A DNA stretch of 33,400 bases from positions 12,640 to 46,039 of the forward strand of contig SVEY01000008.1 of the NCBI GenBank assembly GCA_015057165.1, read 5' to 3'. A program made the position numbers and the translations under genes. Below, one piece after another: positions 1-7,739 of the stretch. Numbering within the stretch: position 1 is the stretch's first letter; each line of letters opens with the position of its first letter. Below the pieces are notes generated by a model. That model searched no databases. It had not been told where the DNA came from and saw only the letters and a list, made by a program, of their open reading frames with translations. This DNA is from Lachnospiraceae bacterium. Lineage in GTDB: Bacteria > Bacillota > Clostridia > Lachnospirales > Lachnospiraceae.

Positions 1-645
1 TTTTATTCTTTTAAAATGTGTTATTGCAGATTTGCCATTTTCATAATCTACTTGTCTAGTAATAATAGAATCATTAATTCTTCCAATTGGTGCGTCGATA
101 GTTCCTTTTTCTTTAATATGTCCTTCACATATTGCCAGATATGTTCGCTGCAAAGTCTTTTCTTTTACTTGTCTTTGTAATAACGCAGAGCTAAGGATAT
201 TCTTTGCGATTATTGTAAGACCGCTTGTATTTTTATCAAGTCTGTTAATGCATCGAAAAACAAAGTCTACGCCCTGGGAAGTATAGTAGTGGCATATATA
301 ATTTGCCAGTGTATCATTGTAATGATTAATAGAAGGATGAATAGACATCTGGCTAGGTTTGTTAACGATTAGTATATCTTCGTCTTCGTATATAATAATT
401 GATTTTATGTCAAAATCAGGTTTTACTGCCTCTATATCAGATGTTTTTTCTTCATTTATAATTATTGTTAAAATATCTCCCTTTTTAAGTGGTTTATATA
501 ATTTTTCTGCTATACCATTAATTAAGGCTGTATTCTCAGTATTTCTTAGATATACAAATGCTGCTTTCGGGTAGTTTTTATCTTTAAGAAACGCATTTAT
601 GGAGTTATAATCTGATTCTAATTTATAATTAATTGTTCTTTTCAT
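1..645 (-). CDS. RluA-family pseudouridine synthase, N-terminal 215 residues (runs off left edge)
   Basis: The minus strand reads open from an ATG at 645 down to base 1, giving 215 residues without a stop; the C-terminus lies outside the window. Residues 1-75 have the look of a degenerate S4 RNA-binding domain. Then comes the synthase core, with VNKPSQMSIHPS (about 94-105) and NRLDKNTSG (134-142). The latter is the RluA/RluD signature, whose Asp (D137) is the catalytic nucleophile that isomerises uridine to pseudouridine in rRNA or tRNA. An AAAGGAT stretch lies about 5 bases upstream of the ATG. The gene is divergent from comM. The target uridine cannot be told from sequence, so no symbol is given. 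The family call is secure; whether the gene is intact beyond the edge is unknown. Confidence 0.88.
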   Translation of the reverse strand, partial: MKRTINYKLESDYNSINAFLKDKNYPKAAFVYLRNTENTALINGIAEKLYKPLKKGDILTIIINEEKTSDIEAVKPDFDIKSIIIYEDEDILIVNKPSQMSIHPSINHYNDTLANYICHYYTSQGVDFVFRCINRLDKNTSGLTIIAKNILSSALLQRQVKEKTLQRTYLAICEGHIKEKGTIDAPIGRINDSIITRQVDYENGKSAITHFKRIK

Positions 646-753
646 TTTTTATCCTTTAGAAAAAAATATAGTCAAATGATATATTATATGTTAGTATATT
701 TTCATCTTAATTCAAAATGTTTTATAAATTTTTCTTTGGATTTCCAATACAAA

Positions 754-2283
754 ATGTATAGTTGTATTAATACGGCAATTCTTAAGGGGATCACATCCAC
801 ACTTGTTACAGTTGAAGCTGATGTAAGTTCAGGCATGCCATATTTTGAGATGGTAGGCTTTCTTTCTGCTGAAGTAAAAGAGGCAAAAGAGAGGGTTAGG
901 ACTGCGTTAAAGAACTGTGGCTTTGAATTACCACCCAAGCGAATAACAATTAACATATATCCAGCTTCAATAAAAAAGCAGGGCTGTGGCTTTGATTTAC
1001 CGCTGGCTATTGCAATACTTAAAGCTATGTCTGTTATTGATTATGAAGATGATAGAAAGATTATGATGATAGGGGAACTAGGGTTATCGGGACAGATCAA
1101 TCCTGTTAACGGTGTGCTACCTATTCTGTTAGATGCAGTAAATAATAATATATCTGAATGTATAGTTCCCTATGATAATAGAAATGAAGCTTTTCTTGCT
1201 TCAGGAATTAAAATTGTTCCGGTTAAGCATCTTCTAGATGTTATTAATTATCTTAATATAGGTGATGAACCTATATATGATGTGGATTTGCCAAAAGAAG
1301 AACCTGAGGAATTATCATATGATTTTTCTTATATAAACGGACAGAAGGTTTTAAGAAGAGCATGTGAAATAGCAGTGTCAGGTATGCATAATTTTCTTAT
1401 GATTGGTCCCCCAGGCGCAGGTAAGACTTTGATTGCCAAAACCATTCCTACAATTCTTCCTGAAATGACTAAAAAAGAGTGTATCGTAAGCTCTAAAATA
1501 GCAAGCGTAAGTGGAAGTTTTAAAGATAATCCTAAGCTAATAAACGAAAGACCATTTCGAAGCCCTCATCATACTATTAGTCCTCAGGGGCTTGTTGGTG
1601 GAGGAAATATAGTAATGCCTGGAGAAATATCTCTTGCTCATAATGGGGTATTATTTCTTGATGAATTAACTGAATTCAAGAAATCCACATTAGAACTTCT
1701 TAGACAACCTATGGAAGACAAAGAGATAAGCATATCACGAGCTTCTGGAAAATATACCTATCCAGCGAATTTTATGTTGGTAGCTGCCATGAATCCATGT
1801 TCATGCGGTTATTATCCTGATTTAAACAAATGTAGATGTGACCGTAATTCTATTAAAAGATACTATAATAAACTCTCACAGCCTTTACTAGATAGAATTG
1901 ATATGTGCGCAGAAGCATCAACAGTTAAGTATAAGGATATAGTAACTAAAGGAGAAAATGAGTCATCAAAAGTTATAAGAGACAGAGTGGTTAATACTCA
2001 TAATATTCAGAAAAAAAGATTTGTTAATGAATCATATAATTACAATAGTGATATTCCATCTAGTGATATAGAGAAATATTGTGCTTTAGGCAATTTTGAG
2101 AAGAGGTTTATGGAGAGCATATATGATAAATATTCTCTTACTGGCAGAACATATTACAAGCTTCTTAGGGTAGCAAGAACTATTGCTGATATGTCTAATG
2201 AAGATAAGATAAGTATGATTCATTTAAAGGAATCCCTTATGTATCGTGGACTTGATAAGAAATATTTTGAGAATTGTTTATAG
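754..2283 (+). CDS. comM: ComM/YifB family AAA+ ATPase (Mg-chelatase-like)
   Basis: This is a 509-residue protein when started at ATG 754. An in-frame ATG at 676 adds 26 residues (MIYYMLVYFHLNS...) that do not look like the family, whose members start close to MYSCINTAILKG; neither start has a strong ribosome site. The order is a Lon-like S5 fold (about 1-170), then an AAA+ domain with Walker A GPPGAGKT (218-225), Walker B GVLFLDE (298-304) and the NPCSCGY...CRCDR cysteine cluster typical of the family, then a C-terminal helical domain. Known ComM is a hexameric branch-migration helicase that helps integrate transforming DNA. The neighbour dprA, 9 bases downstream, fits that role. The length matches the usual 505-510 residues. 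Confidence 0.93.
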   Translation: MYSCINTAILKGITSTLVTVEADVSSGMPYFEMVGFLSAEVKEAKERVRTALKNCGFELPPKRITINIYPASIKKQGCGFDLPLAIAILKAMSVIDYEDDRKIMMIGELGLSGQINPVNGVLPILLDAVNNNISECIVPYDNRNEAFLASGIKIVPVKHLLDVINYLNIGDEPIYDVDLPKEEPEELSYDFSYINGQKVLRRACEIAVSGMHNFLMIGPPGAGKTLIAKTIPTILPEMTKKECIVSSKIASVSGSFKDNPKLINERPFRSPHHTISPQGLVGGGNIVMPGEISLAHNGVLFLDELTEFKKSTLELLRQPMEDKEISISRASGKYTYPANFMLVAAMNPCSCGYYPDLNKCRCDRNSIKRYYNKLSQPLLDRIDMCAEASTVKYKDIVTKGENESSKVIRDRVVNTHNIQKKRFVNESYNYNSDIPSSDIEKYCALGNFEKRFMESIYDKYSLTGRTYYKLLRVARTIADMSNEDKISMIHLKESLMYRGLDKKYFENCL

Positions 2284-2292
2284 GAGAATTGT

Positions 2293-3393
2293 ATGGACGA
2301 AGATTTATTAAAATACGAATTGTGGTTTTCAAAATTAGATATAACTAATACTTCTAAGAATAGATTATCTGATTGCATGAAAGATTCAAGAAATATATAC
2401 AATGCAAGTAAGAGTCAGCTTCTTGCAACTAATATGGTTGATGAAAAAGTAGCAGATAGAATAATTAGTGATAGAAAAAAGTGTGATGTTATTGATTTGT
2501 ATAATAAGTTCAAAAGCTATAATCAGAGGCTTATTACAAGAATAATGGATAATTATCCCGAGAAATTAAAGAATATTCAGAATGCTCCCTATGCACTTTT
2601 TTGTGTAGGAGAAATGCCAGAAAGTTTCGATAAATGCGTATCTATTGTGGGAGCAAGAGGATGTTCAGAATATGGAAGATTTGCTGCAACAAAATTGGCA
2701 GAGATGCTTTCAAGACGTGGATATATTGTTGTTAGCGGTATGGCGCTGGGTATTGATAATGCAGCTCACATAGGAGCGCTTAAAGAAGGTGGAATAACAG
2801 TAGCAGTTCTTGGATGTGGCGTAGATATATGCTATCCAAGAAACAATATTAATACTTATGTTGAAATAAAAAAGAAGGGTGCAATCATTTCTGAGTTTTA
2901 TCCAGAGACTAAGCCAGTAAGTTACAATTTCCCAACTCGTAACAGAATAATATCAGCTCTTAGCAATCAGGTAGTAGTTGTAGAGGCAAAAGATAAAAGT
3001 GGATCTTTAATCACTGCAGATTACGCTCTTGAACAAGGCAAAGATATATATGCTATTCCTGGTAGAATAACAGACACATTGTCTTATGGCTGTAACAGAT
3101 TAATTAATCAGGGAGCTGGTATAATTACTTCTGTAGATGACTTTGTAAATGTCTTAGATGAAGTGCAAATTAACACTTTATATACACCTCATGAAATAAA
3201 TTGTCAGAATTTTTTCCTTGAAAAAGAAGATTTGTTGGTGTATAGTTGTCTAGATTTCTATCCTAAAAATATTGAAGAGGTTATTAAAGAAACTAACCTT
3301 GAAATGATAAGTGTACTAAACTCCCTTATGAATCTGTGTGAAAAGAAGATTATAAAGGAAGCATTTGTTAATCAATACGTTAGGATAAAGTAA
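2293..3393 (+). CDS. dprA: DNA-processing protein DprA
   Basis: This 366-residue protein starts at an ATG preceded by AGGAGAATTGT. An N-terminal helical region (about 1-80) leads into the Rossmann-like DprA core: SIVGARGCSEYG (about 117-128), a GMALGIDNAAH segment and GCGVDICYPRNN. A C-terminal winged-helix-like region follows (about 300-366). DprA binds incoming single-stranded DNA and loads RecA during natural transformation. It sits between comM and topA with short gaps (9 and 17 bases), so all are probably co-transcribed. The comM-dprA pair hints at DNA uptake ability, but both genes are widespread and are also kept in non-competent bacteria. Confidence 0.95.
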   Translation: MDEDLLKYELWFSKLDITNTSKNRLSDCMKDSRNIYNASKSQLLATNMVDEKVADRIISDRKKCDVIDLYNKFKSYNQRLITRIMDNYPEKLKNIQNAPYALFCVGEMPESFDKCVSIVGARGCSEYGRFAATKLAEMLSRRGYIVVSGMALGIDNAAHIGALKEGGITVAVLGCGVDICYPRNNINTYVEIKKKGAIISEFYPETKPVSYNFPTRNRIISALSNQVVVVEAKDKSGSLITADYALEQGKDIYAIPGRITDTLSYGCNRLINQGAGIITSVDDFVNVLDEVQINTLYTPHEINCQNFFLEKEDLLVYSCLDFYPKNIEEVIKETNLEMISVLNSLMNLCEKKIIKEAFVNQYVRIK

Positions 3394-3410
3394 TATCTAG
3401 GAGAATAATA

Positions 3411-5477
3411 ATGGCTAAGAATCTTGTAATTGTTGAGTCACCAACTAAAGTGAATACTATTAAGAAGTTTCTAGGAAAGAACTATGAAGTAGTAGCTTCT
3501 AATGGTCATGTTAGAGACTTACCTAAAAGTGCACTTGGAGTTGATGTAGATAATGATTTTGAACCCAAATATATTACAATTAGAGGTAAAGGTGAATTAC
3601 TAGCAGCATTAAGAAAAGAGGCCAAGAAGGCAGATAAGATATATCTCGCAACTGATCCTGACCGTGAGGGTGAGGCTATTTCATGGCACCTTATAAGTGC
3701 TCTTAATCTTGATGATAAGAATACTAGAAGAATCAGTTTTAACGAGATTACTAAGAAGGCTGTCAAAGATGCTCTCAAATCCCCTCGTGAAATTGATATG
3801 GATTTAGTTGACGCACAACAGGCAAGAAGAGTATTAGACAGAGTTGTGGGTTACGAGATTAGTCCAGTTCTTTGGGATAAAGTAAAAAGAGGTCTTAGTG
3901 CAGGCAGAGTACAATCTGCAGCACTTAATATAATATGCCAGAGGGAAAAAGAAATATCTGAATTTATTCCGAGAGAATATTACACCTTAGATGTTATTCT
4001 TAAGAATAAAAAGAATAATATCGAAGCCTCATTCTATGGAGATAAAAATTCAAAACTTGATATTGATGGTAAGAAAGAACTAGATGATATCTGTAAGAAG
4101 CTTGATGGCGCAGAATATGTTGTTGAAAATGTTAATAATTCAAAGCGTGAAAAGAAAACTCCACTTCCTTTCACAACATCAACAATGCAACAAGAGGCAT
4201 CAAAACAACTTAATTTCTCCATATCAAGAACTATGAATATTGCACAGCAATTGTATGAAGGTATTAATATTAAGAAGATTGGTACTGTTGGTTTAATTAC
4301 TTATCTAAGAACAGATTCTATTAGAATATCAGATGAGGCTAAGGCTTCTTGTAAGCAATTTATAGAAGATGAATATGGAAAAGATTATGTGGGTAATTAC
4401 ACAGGTGGTAATAAGAACAAAGGTAAAATACAAGATGCTCACGAAGCTATAAGACCTGCTGATGTTACACTTACACCTTCTATGGTTAAGAGTTCATTAA
4501 ATGCAGCTCAATTTAAGCTTTACCAGCTTATTTGGAAAAGGTTTGTTGCAAGCCAGATGACAAATGCCGTGTATGATGTAGTTAAAGTAAAGATTGCGGC
4601 AAAAGATTATATTTTTACAACTTCTGCACAGAAAGTCTCATTTGAAGGATTTTTATCTGTATACAAAGATGCTGATGAAGAAGACAAGAAGAATCAGAAG
4701 CTTGACTTGCTTAAAGTTGGTGATAAGCTTGAGCTAATAGAGCTTAATGAGAAACAACATTTTACACAACCACCAGCACATTTTACAGAAGCATCCATTG
4801 TTAAGACACTAGAAGAATTGGGAATTGGACGTCCTAGTACATATTCACCTATTATTTCAACACTTCTTAAGAGGAGATATATTGGTAAAGAAGGAAGAAA
4901 TATCTTTGTGACAGAGATGGGGGATATAGTTAATGACCTAATGACTAAGGCATTTCCTGAAATTGTTGACGAGAAATTTACTGCAAGACTTGAAGAAGAA
5001 TTAGATGAAGTTGAAGATGGAGAAATGTCTTGGAAGAAGATTCTAAGAGATATTTATCCTAGACTTAACAGTGAAGTTAAGGATGCATTAGACAAACTAG
5101 AGAAAGTAACAATACTTGATGAAGAGACAGATGTGGTCTGCGAGGAATGCGGACGTAACATGGTAATTAAATACGGTAAATTCGGTAAATTCCTTGCTTG
5201 TCCAGGATTCCCTGAATGTCGAAATACTAAGCCATATCTTGAGAAGATTGGTGTAGAATGTCCGAAATGTGGCAAAGATATAATTGTATGCAAGACTAAG
5301 AAGGGAAGAACCTATTATGGATGTGAAGGATATCCAGATTGTGACTTTATGAATTGGAACAGACCAGTATCTAAGAAATGTCCAAAATGCAATGGGTATA
5401 TGGTTGTTAAAGGCAAGAAATTGTTATGCCAAAATGAAGAATGTGGTTATTTGTGTGATTTCGAGGAGAATAAATAA
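3411..5477 (+). CDS. topA: DNA topoisomerase I
   Basis: This is a 688-residue type IA topoisomerase that relaxes negative supercoils. It begins at ATG 3411 behind TAGGAGAATAATA. The TOPRIM domain opens with KNLVIVESPTKVNTIKKFLG and carries the DPDREGEAI acidic motif. The active-site tyrosine is Y298 in GLITYLRTDS. The C-terminal 120 residues hold three zinc-ribbon modules: CEECG...CPGFPEC, CPKCG...CEGYPDC and CPKCN...CQNEEC, each with four cysteines. The length is normal for Firmicutes. The dprA-topA-codY order is common in Bacillota and frequently leads into the flagellar operon, as here. Confidence 0.97.
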   Translation: MAKNLVIVESPTKVNTIKKFLGKNYEVVASNGHVRDLPKSALGVDVDNDFEPKYITIRGKGELLAALRKEAKKADKIYLATDPDREGEAISWHLISALNLDDKNTRRISFNEITKKAVKDALKSPREIDMDLVDAQQARRVLDRVVGYEISPVLWDKVKRGLSAGRVQSAALNIICQREKEISEFIPREYYTLDVILKNKKNNIEASFYGDKNSKLDIDGKKELDDICKKLDGAEYVVENVNNSKREKKTPLPFTTSTMQQEASKQLNFSISRTMNIAQQLYEGINIKKIGTVGLITYLRTDSIRISDEAKASCKQFIEDEYGKDYVGNYTGGNKNKGKIQDAHEAIRPADVTLTPSMVKSSLNAAQFKLYQLIWKRFVASQMTNAVYDVVKVKIAAKDYIFTTSAQKVSFEGFLSVYKDADEEDKKNQKLDLLKVGDKLELIELNEKQHFTQPPAHFTEASIVKTLEELGIGRPSTYSPIISTLLKRRYIGKEGRNIFVTEMGDIVNDLMTKAFPEIVDEKFTARLEEELDEVEDGEMSWKKILRDIYPRLNSEVKDALDKLEKVTILDEETDVVCEECGRNMVIKYGKFGKFLACPGFPECRNTKPYLEKIGVECPKCGKDIIVCKTKKGRTYYGCEGYPDCDFMNWNRPVSKKCPKCNGYMVVKGKKLLCQNEECGYLCDFEENK

Positions 5478-5483
5478 TATAAA

Positions 5484-6266
5484 ATGAGTGTTCAGTTATT
5501 AGATAAAACAAGAAAAATAGGTAATCTTCTTCATAATAATAATTCCACTAAGGTCGTATTTAATGATATATGTAAAGTACTAAGAGAAATACTTGATTCT
5601 GGTGTAATTGTTATTAGTAAGAAGGGAAAGGTTCTAGGAATAAGTCATAGTAGAAATGAAAATGACCTTTCTGTAATATCTGATCTTATAGTTGATGAGA
5701 TAGGAGAGTTCCTAGATCCAATGCTTAATGAGAGACTTTTAAGTATTCTTTCTACTAAGGAAAATGTTAATTTGGCTACTCTTGGCTTTGATGATAAGTC
5801 TTGCGATGATTATTGTGCGATTATTTCGCCTATATATATTGCAGGAGAGAGACTTGGCACATTGTTTGTATACAGATATGACAAGCCCTATGATATTGAT
5901 GATATTATTCTAAGCGAATACGGAACAACAGTTGTTGGACTTGAGATGATGAGAGCTGTTAATGATGAACATGATGAAGAGGTACGTAACAAACAGATTG
6001 TTGAGTCTGCTATAAGTACGCTTTCTTATTCAGAATTAGATGCAATTAAGCATATTTTTGATGAATTAGATGGCAACGAAGGATTACTTGTTGCTTCTAA
6101 GATAGCAGATAGAGTAGGTATAACAAGATCTGTAATTGTTAATGCCTTAAGAAAATTTGAAAGTGCTGGAGTAATAGAGACGAAATCCTCTGGAATGAAG
6201 GGTACCTATATTCGTGTAATTAATGATTTAGTTTTTGAAGAACTTGCCGATATAAATAATAAGTAA
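5484..6266 (+). CDS. codY: GTP- and branched-chain-amino-acid-sensing repressor CodY
   Basis: This is a 260-residue global regulator. The N-terminal GAF-like ligand domain (about 1-155) normally binds isoleucine, leucine or valine. The C-terminal winged helix has the near-invariant run ASKIADRVGITRSVIVNALR, followed by KFESAGVIETKSSGMKGTYI. The start at ATG 5484 is 6 bases past the topA stop, and the only clear Shine-Dalgarno (AGGAG) lies about 15 bases upstream inside topA, so translation may be coupled. A strong terminator follows the gene. In B. subtilis, CodY directly represses the fla/che promoter located just downstream of codY. The same arrangement here makes local control of motility plausible. 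Confidence 0.97.
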   Translation: MSVQLLDKTRKIGNLLHNNNSTKVVFNDICKVLREILDSGVIVISKKGKVLGISHSRNENDLSVISDLIVDEIGEFLDPMLNERLLSILSTKENVNLATLGFDDKSCDDYCAIISPIYIAGERLGTLFVYRYDKPYDIDDIILSEYGTTVVGLEMMRAVNDEHDEEVRNKQIVESAISTLSYSELDAIKHIFDELDGNEGLLVASKIADRVGITRSVIVNALRKFESAGVIETKSSGMKGTYIRVINDLVFEELADINNK

Positions 6267-6305
6267 ATATAAGATTTTGTTTTCATGGAAGAAAATAGAT
6301 TTGCA

Positions 6306-6340
6306 AAAAAGGACTTTTATAAAGTCCTTTTTGTGTTTTT
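6306..6340 (+). terminator. Rho-independent terminator after codY
   Basis: GGACTTT (6311-6317) pairs with AAAGTCC (6321-6327) across a 3-base loop. The stem is extended by A5 (6306-6310) against T5 (6328-6332), and a further T-run lies at 6336-6340. It should end the comM-dprA-topA-codY transcript and isolate the flagellar operon promoter that follows. Confidence 0.88.
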
Positions 6341-6439
6341 ATATATAAAATGTACATTTTATTTTCTTATTAATCCCCTAACATAAGGATATATGTTGTG
6401 CTTTTTATTAGATGCAAACACAATATATGCAAAAAAGTC
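6341..6439 (+). other. AT-rich spacer with small inverted repeats upstream of the flgB promoter
   Basis: No gene is seen here. It holds a 14-base palindrome AAAATGTACATTTT (6347-6360) and a small dyad AACATA-aggata-TATGTT (6380-6397). ATATATGTTGTG (6389-6400) can also pair, with a 2-base bulge, with CACAATATAT (6419-6428). These lie just upstream of the -35 and could be operators for an unidentified regulator, but similar short dyads arise easily in such AT-rich DNA. Confidence 0.35.
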
Positions 6440-6467
6440 TTGTATTTTGCGAAATATTTTATATAAT
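6440..6467 (+). promoter_or_regulatory. Sigma-A type promoter of the flagellar operon
   Basis: A -35 element TTGTAT (6440-6445) and a perfect -10 TATAAT (6462-6467) are separated by 16 bases. It lies 44 bases upstream of flgB and after the codY terminator, so it is the natural main promoter of the long operon. A CodY-box-like dyad, TATTTTGCGAAATAT (6443-6457), lies between and over these elements. No matching sigma-28 promoter was seen here. Confidence 0.75.
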
Positions 6468-6511
6468 AATGTAAAGGAGAGTGGGGAAGCATTCCCTGAT
6501 TGGAGGAGCCT

Positions 6512-6901
6512 ATGTTTAATTCTAATGCTTTTGATTACGTCAATATCTTAGATAAGGCTGCGGATGCAAGCTGGATGAGAGAGAAAACTATTGCTCATAA
6601 TATAGCAAATGTTGATACTCCAGGTTATAAGAGACAGGATGTGGAATTTGATACTACATTAGAGCAGGCAATTAAAAGAACTAAGGCTAACAATCTTCAT
6701 GGTGCAGTAACTAATCTGGATGTAGCCAGCTTACAACCTAAAGTTTTTACTGATTATGCAGGCTATTCTTACAGATTAGATGGCAATAATGTTGATGTAG
6801 ACACAGAAAACGTGGAACTTGCATCAGAACAGATAAAATACCAGGCCCTTACAGAAAGTATTTCGCAAGAGTTTTCTCGTTTTAAAGCGGTTGCTAAGTA
6901 G
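6512..6901 (+). CDS. flgB: Flagellar basal-body rod protein FlgB
   Basis: This is a 129-residue proximal rod subunit exported by the flagellar type III system. The ATG at 6512 is chosen because GGAGGAG (6503-6509) sits directly upstream; an in-frame TTG at 6500 would place the ribosome site inside the gene. The rod-protein motif is seen as IAHNIANVDTPGYKRQDVEF (about 27-46), and the C-terminal helix ends ...LTESISQEFSRFKAVAK. Together the terminal helices form the D0 coiled coil of axial proteins. It is the first gene of the operon, 20 bases before flgC. Confidence 0.96.
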   Translation: MFNSNAFDYVNILDKAADASWMREKTIAHNIANVDTPGYKRQDVEFDTTLEQAIKRTKANNLHGAVTNLDVASLQPKVFTDYAGYSYRLDGNNVDVDTENVELASEQIKYQALTESISQEFSRFKAVAK

Positions 6902-6921
6902 GGTATTAAGGAGGTATTTGT

Positions 6922-7362
6922 ATGGCTTTATTTCAATCCTTTGATATTGCTGCATCAGGTATGACTGCTCAGCGTTTTCGTATGGATACAATTGCTGAGA
7001 ATATTGCCAATGTCAATACAACAAGAACAGAAGATGGTACACCTTATCGTCGCAAAATTGTCACATTTCAGGAGAAGAATACTTCGCCGACTTTCTCTGA
7101 TGCTATGAAAAGAGCAACAGAATTCAGAGGTGATGGTGTTAAGGTTGTCAGAGTATCAGAAGATACAACTACAGATTACATTATGGAATATGATCCATCT
7201 CATCCTGATGCCGATGAGAATGGATATGTATCATATCCTAATGTTAATACAGTTACAGAGATGACTAACTTAATTGATAGTAGTAGAGCTTATGAAGCTA
7301 ACGTAACTGCCTTTGATGCTGTTAAGAATATGGCACTTAATGGTCTTAAGATTGGTCAATAA
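6922..7362 (+). CDS. flgC: Flagellar basal-body rod protein FlgC
   Basis: This 146-residue rod subunit starts at an ATG behind AAGGAGGTATTTGT, one of the best ribosome sites in the window. The N-terminal axial motif is MTAQRFRMDTIAENIANVNT. The C-terminal helix includes NVNTVTEMTNLIDSSRAYEANVTAF, the FlgC form of the D0 domain. The middle has the usual PYRRKIVTFQEK segment. Length and position after flgB are normal. Confidence 0.96.
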   Translation: MALFQSFDIAASGMTAQRFRMDTIAENIANVNTTRTEDGTPYRRKIVTFQEKNTSPTFSDAMKRATEFRGDGVKVVRVSEDTTTDYIMEYDPSHPDADENGYVSYPNVNTVTEMTNLIDSSRAYEANVTAFDAVKNMALNGLKIGQ

Positions 7363-7386
7363 TAATTCATATATTAGGAGTTAGAT

Positions 7387-7713
7387 ATGGATGTAAATAA
7401 TATTAACGCAATGTATAAGACTACGAATGTTCCGGCAGTTGGGTATGGAACCAATTCGGTAGTTGATAAGAATAATAAAGCAGCTAATTCATTTGATAGT
7501 GTGCTTAATTCTGTAATGGGTATGGTTGGAGAGACTAATACTTTGCAGAATAAGGCCTCAGCAGAAGAGATTAAATTCGCACTTGGCGAATCTGATAATA
7601 CACATGATTTGCTTGTTGCTGAACAGAAAGCAACAGTTGCACTTCAATATACAGTAGCAGTTAGAGATAAATTTTTAGACGCATATAAAGAGATAATGAA
7701 TATGCAGATGTAA
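7387..7713 (+). CDS. fliE: Flagellar hook-basal body complex protein FliE
   Basis: This is a 108-residue adaptor that joins the MS ring to the rod and gates rod export. It starts at ATG 7387 after TTAGGAGTTAGAT. The N-terminal 45 residues are a low-complexity Asn/Val-rich lead. The conserved part is SFDSVLNSVMG and then NTHDLLVAEQKATVALQYTV, followed by VRDKFLDAYKEIMNMQM, which is the FliE signature. Position between flgC and fliF is standard. Confidence 0.95.
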   Translation: MDVNNINAMYKTTNVPAVGYGTNSVVDKNNKAANSFDSVLNSVMGMVGETNTLQNKASAEEIKFALGESDNTHDLLVAEQKATVALQYTVAVRDKFLDAYKEIMNMQM

Positions 7714-7739
7714 CATGATAATTAGTTAGGGGAAATATC

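Noticed and set aside
359-574. 71-codon plus-strand frame near the left edge
   Set aside because: It is antisense to the RluA-type synthase, whose motifs are unmistakable on the other strand; no ribosome site.
6246-6253. GCCGATAT, a perfect sigma-28 type -10 box at the end of codY
   Set aside because: It lies within the codons for Ala-Asp-Ile, has no TAAA at the right distance (TTTA at 6227-6230 is poor), and any transcript would meet the terminator at 6306-6340 before flgB.
6481-6519. Short leader peptide (GTG 6481 to TAA 6519) before flgB
   Set aside because: The AAGGAG upstream is only 1 base from the GTG, too close for initiation, and the frame is only 12 codons without regulatory codon runs.
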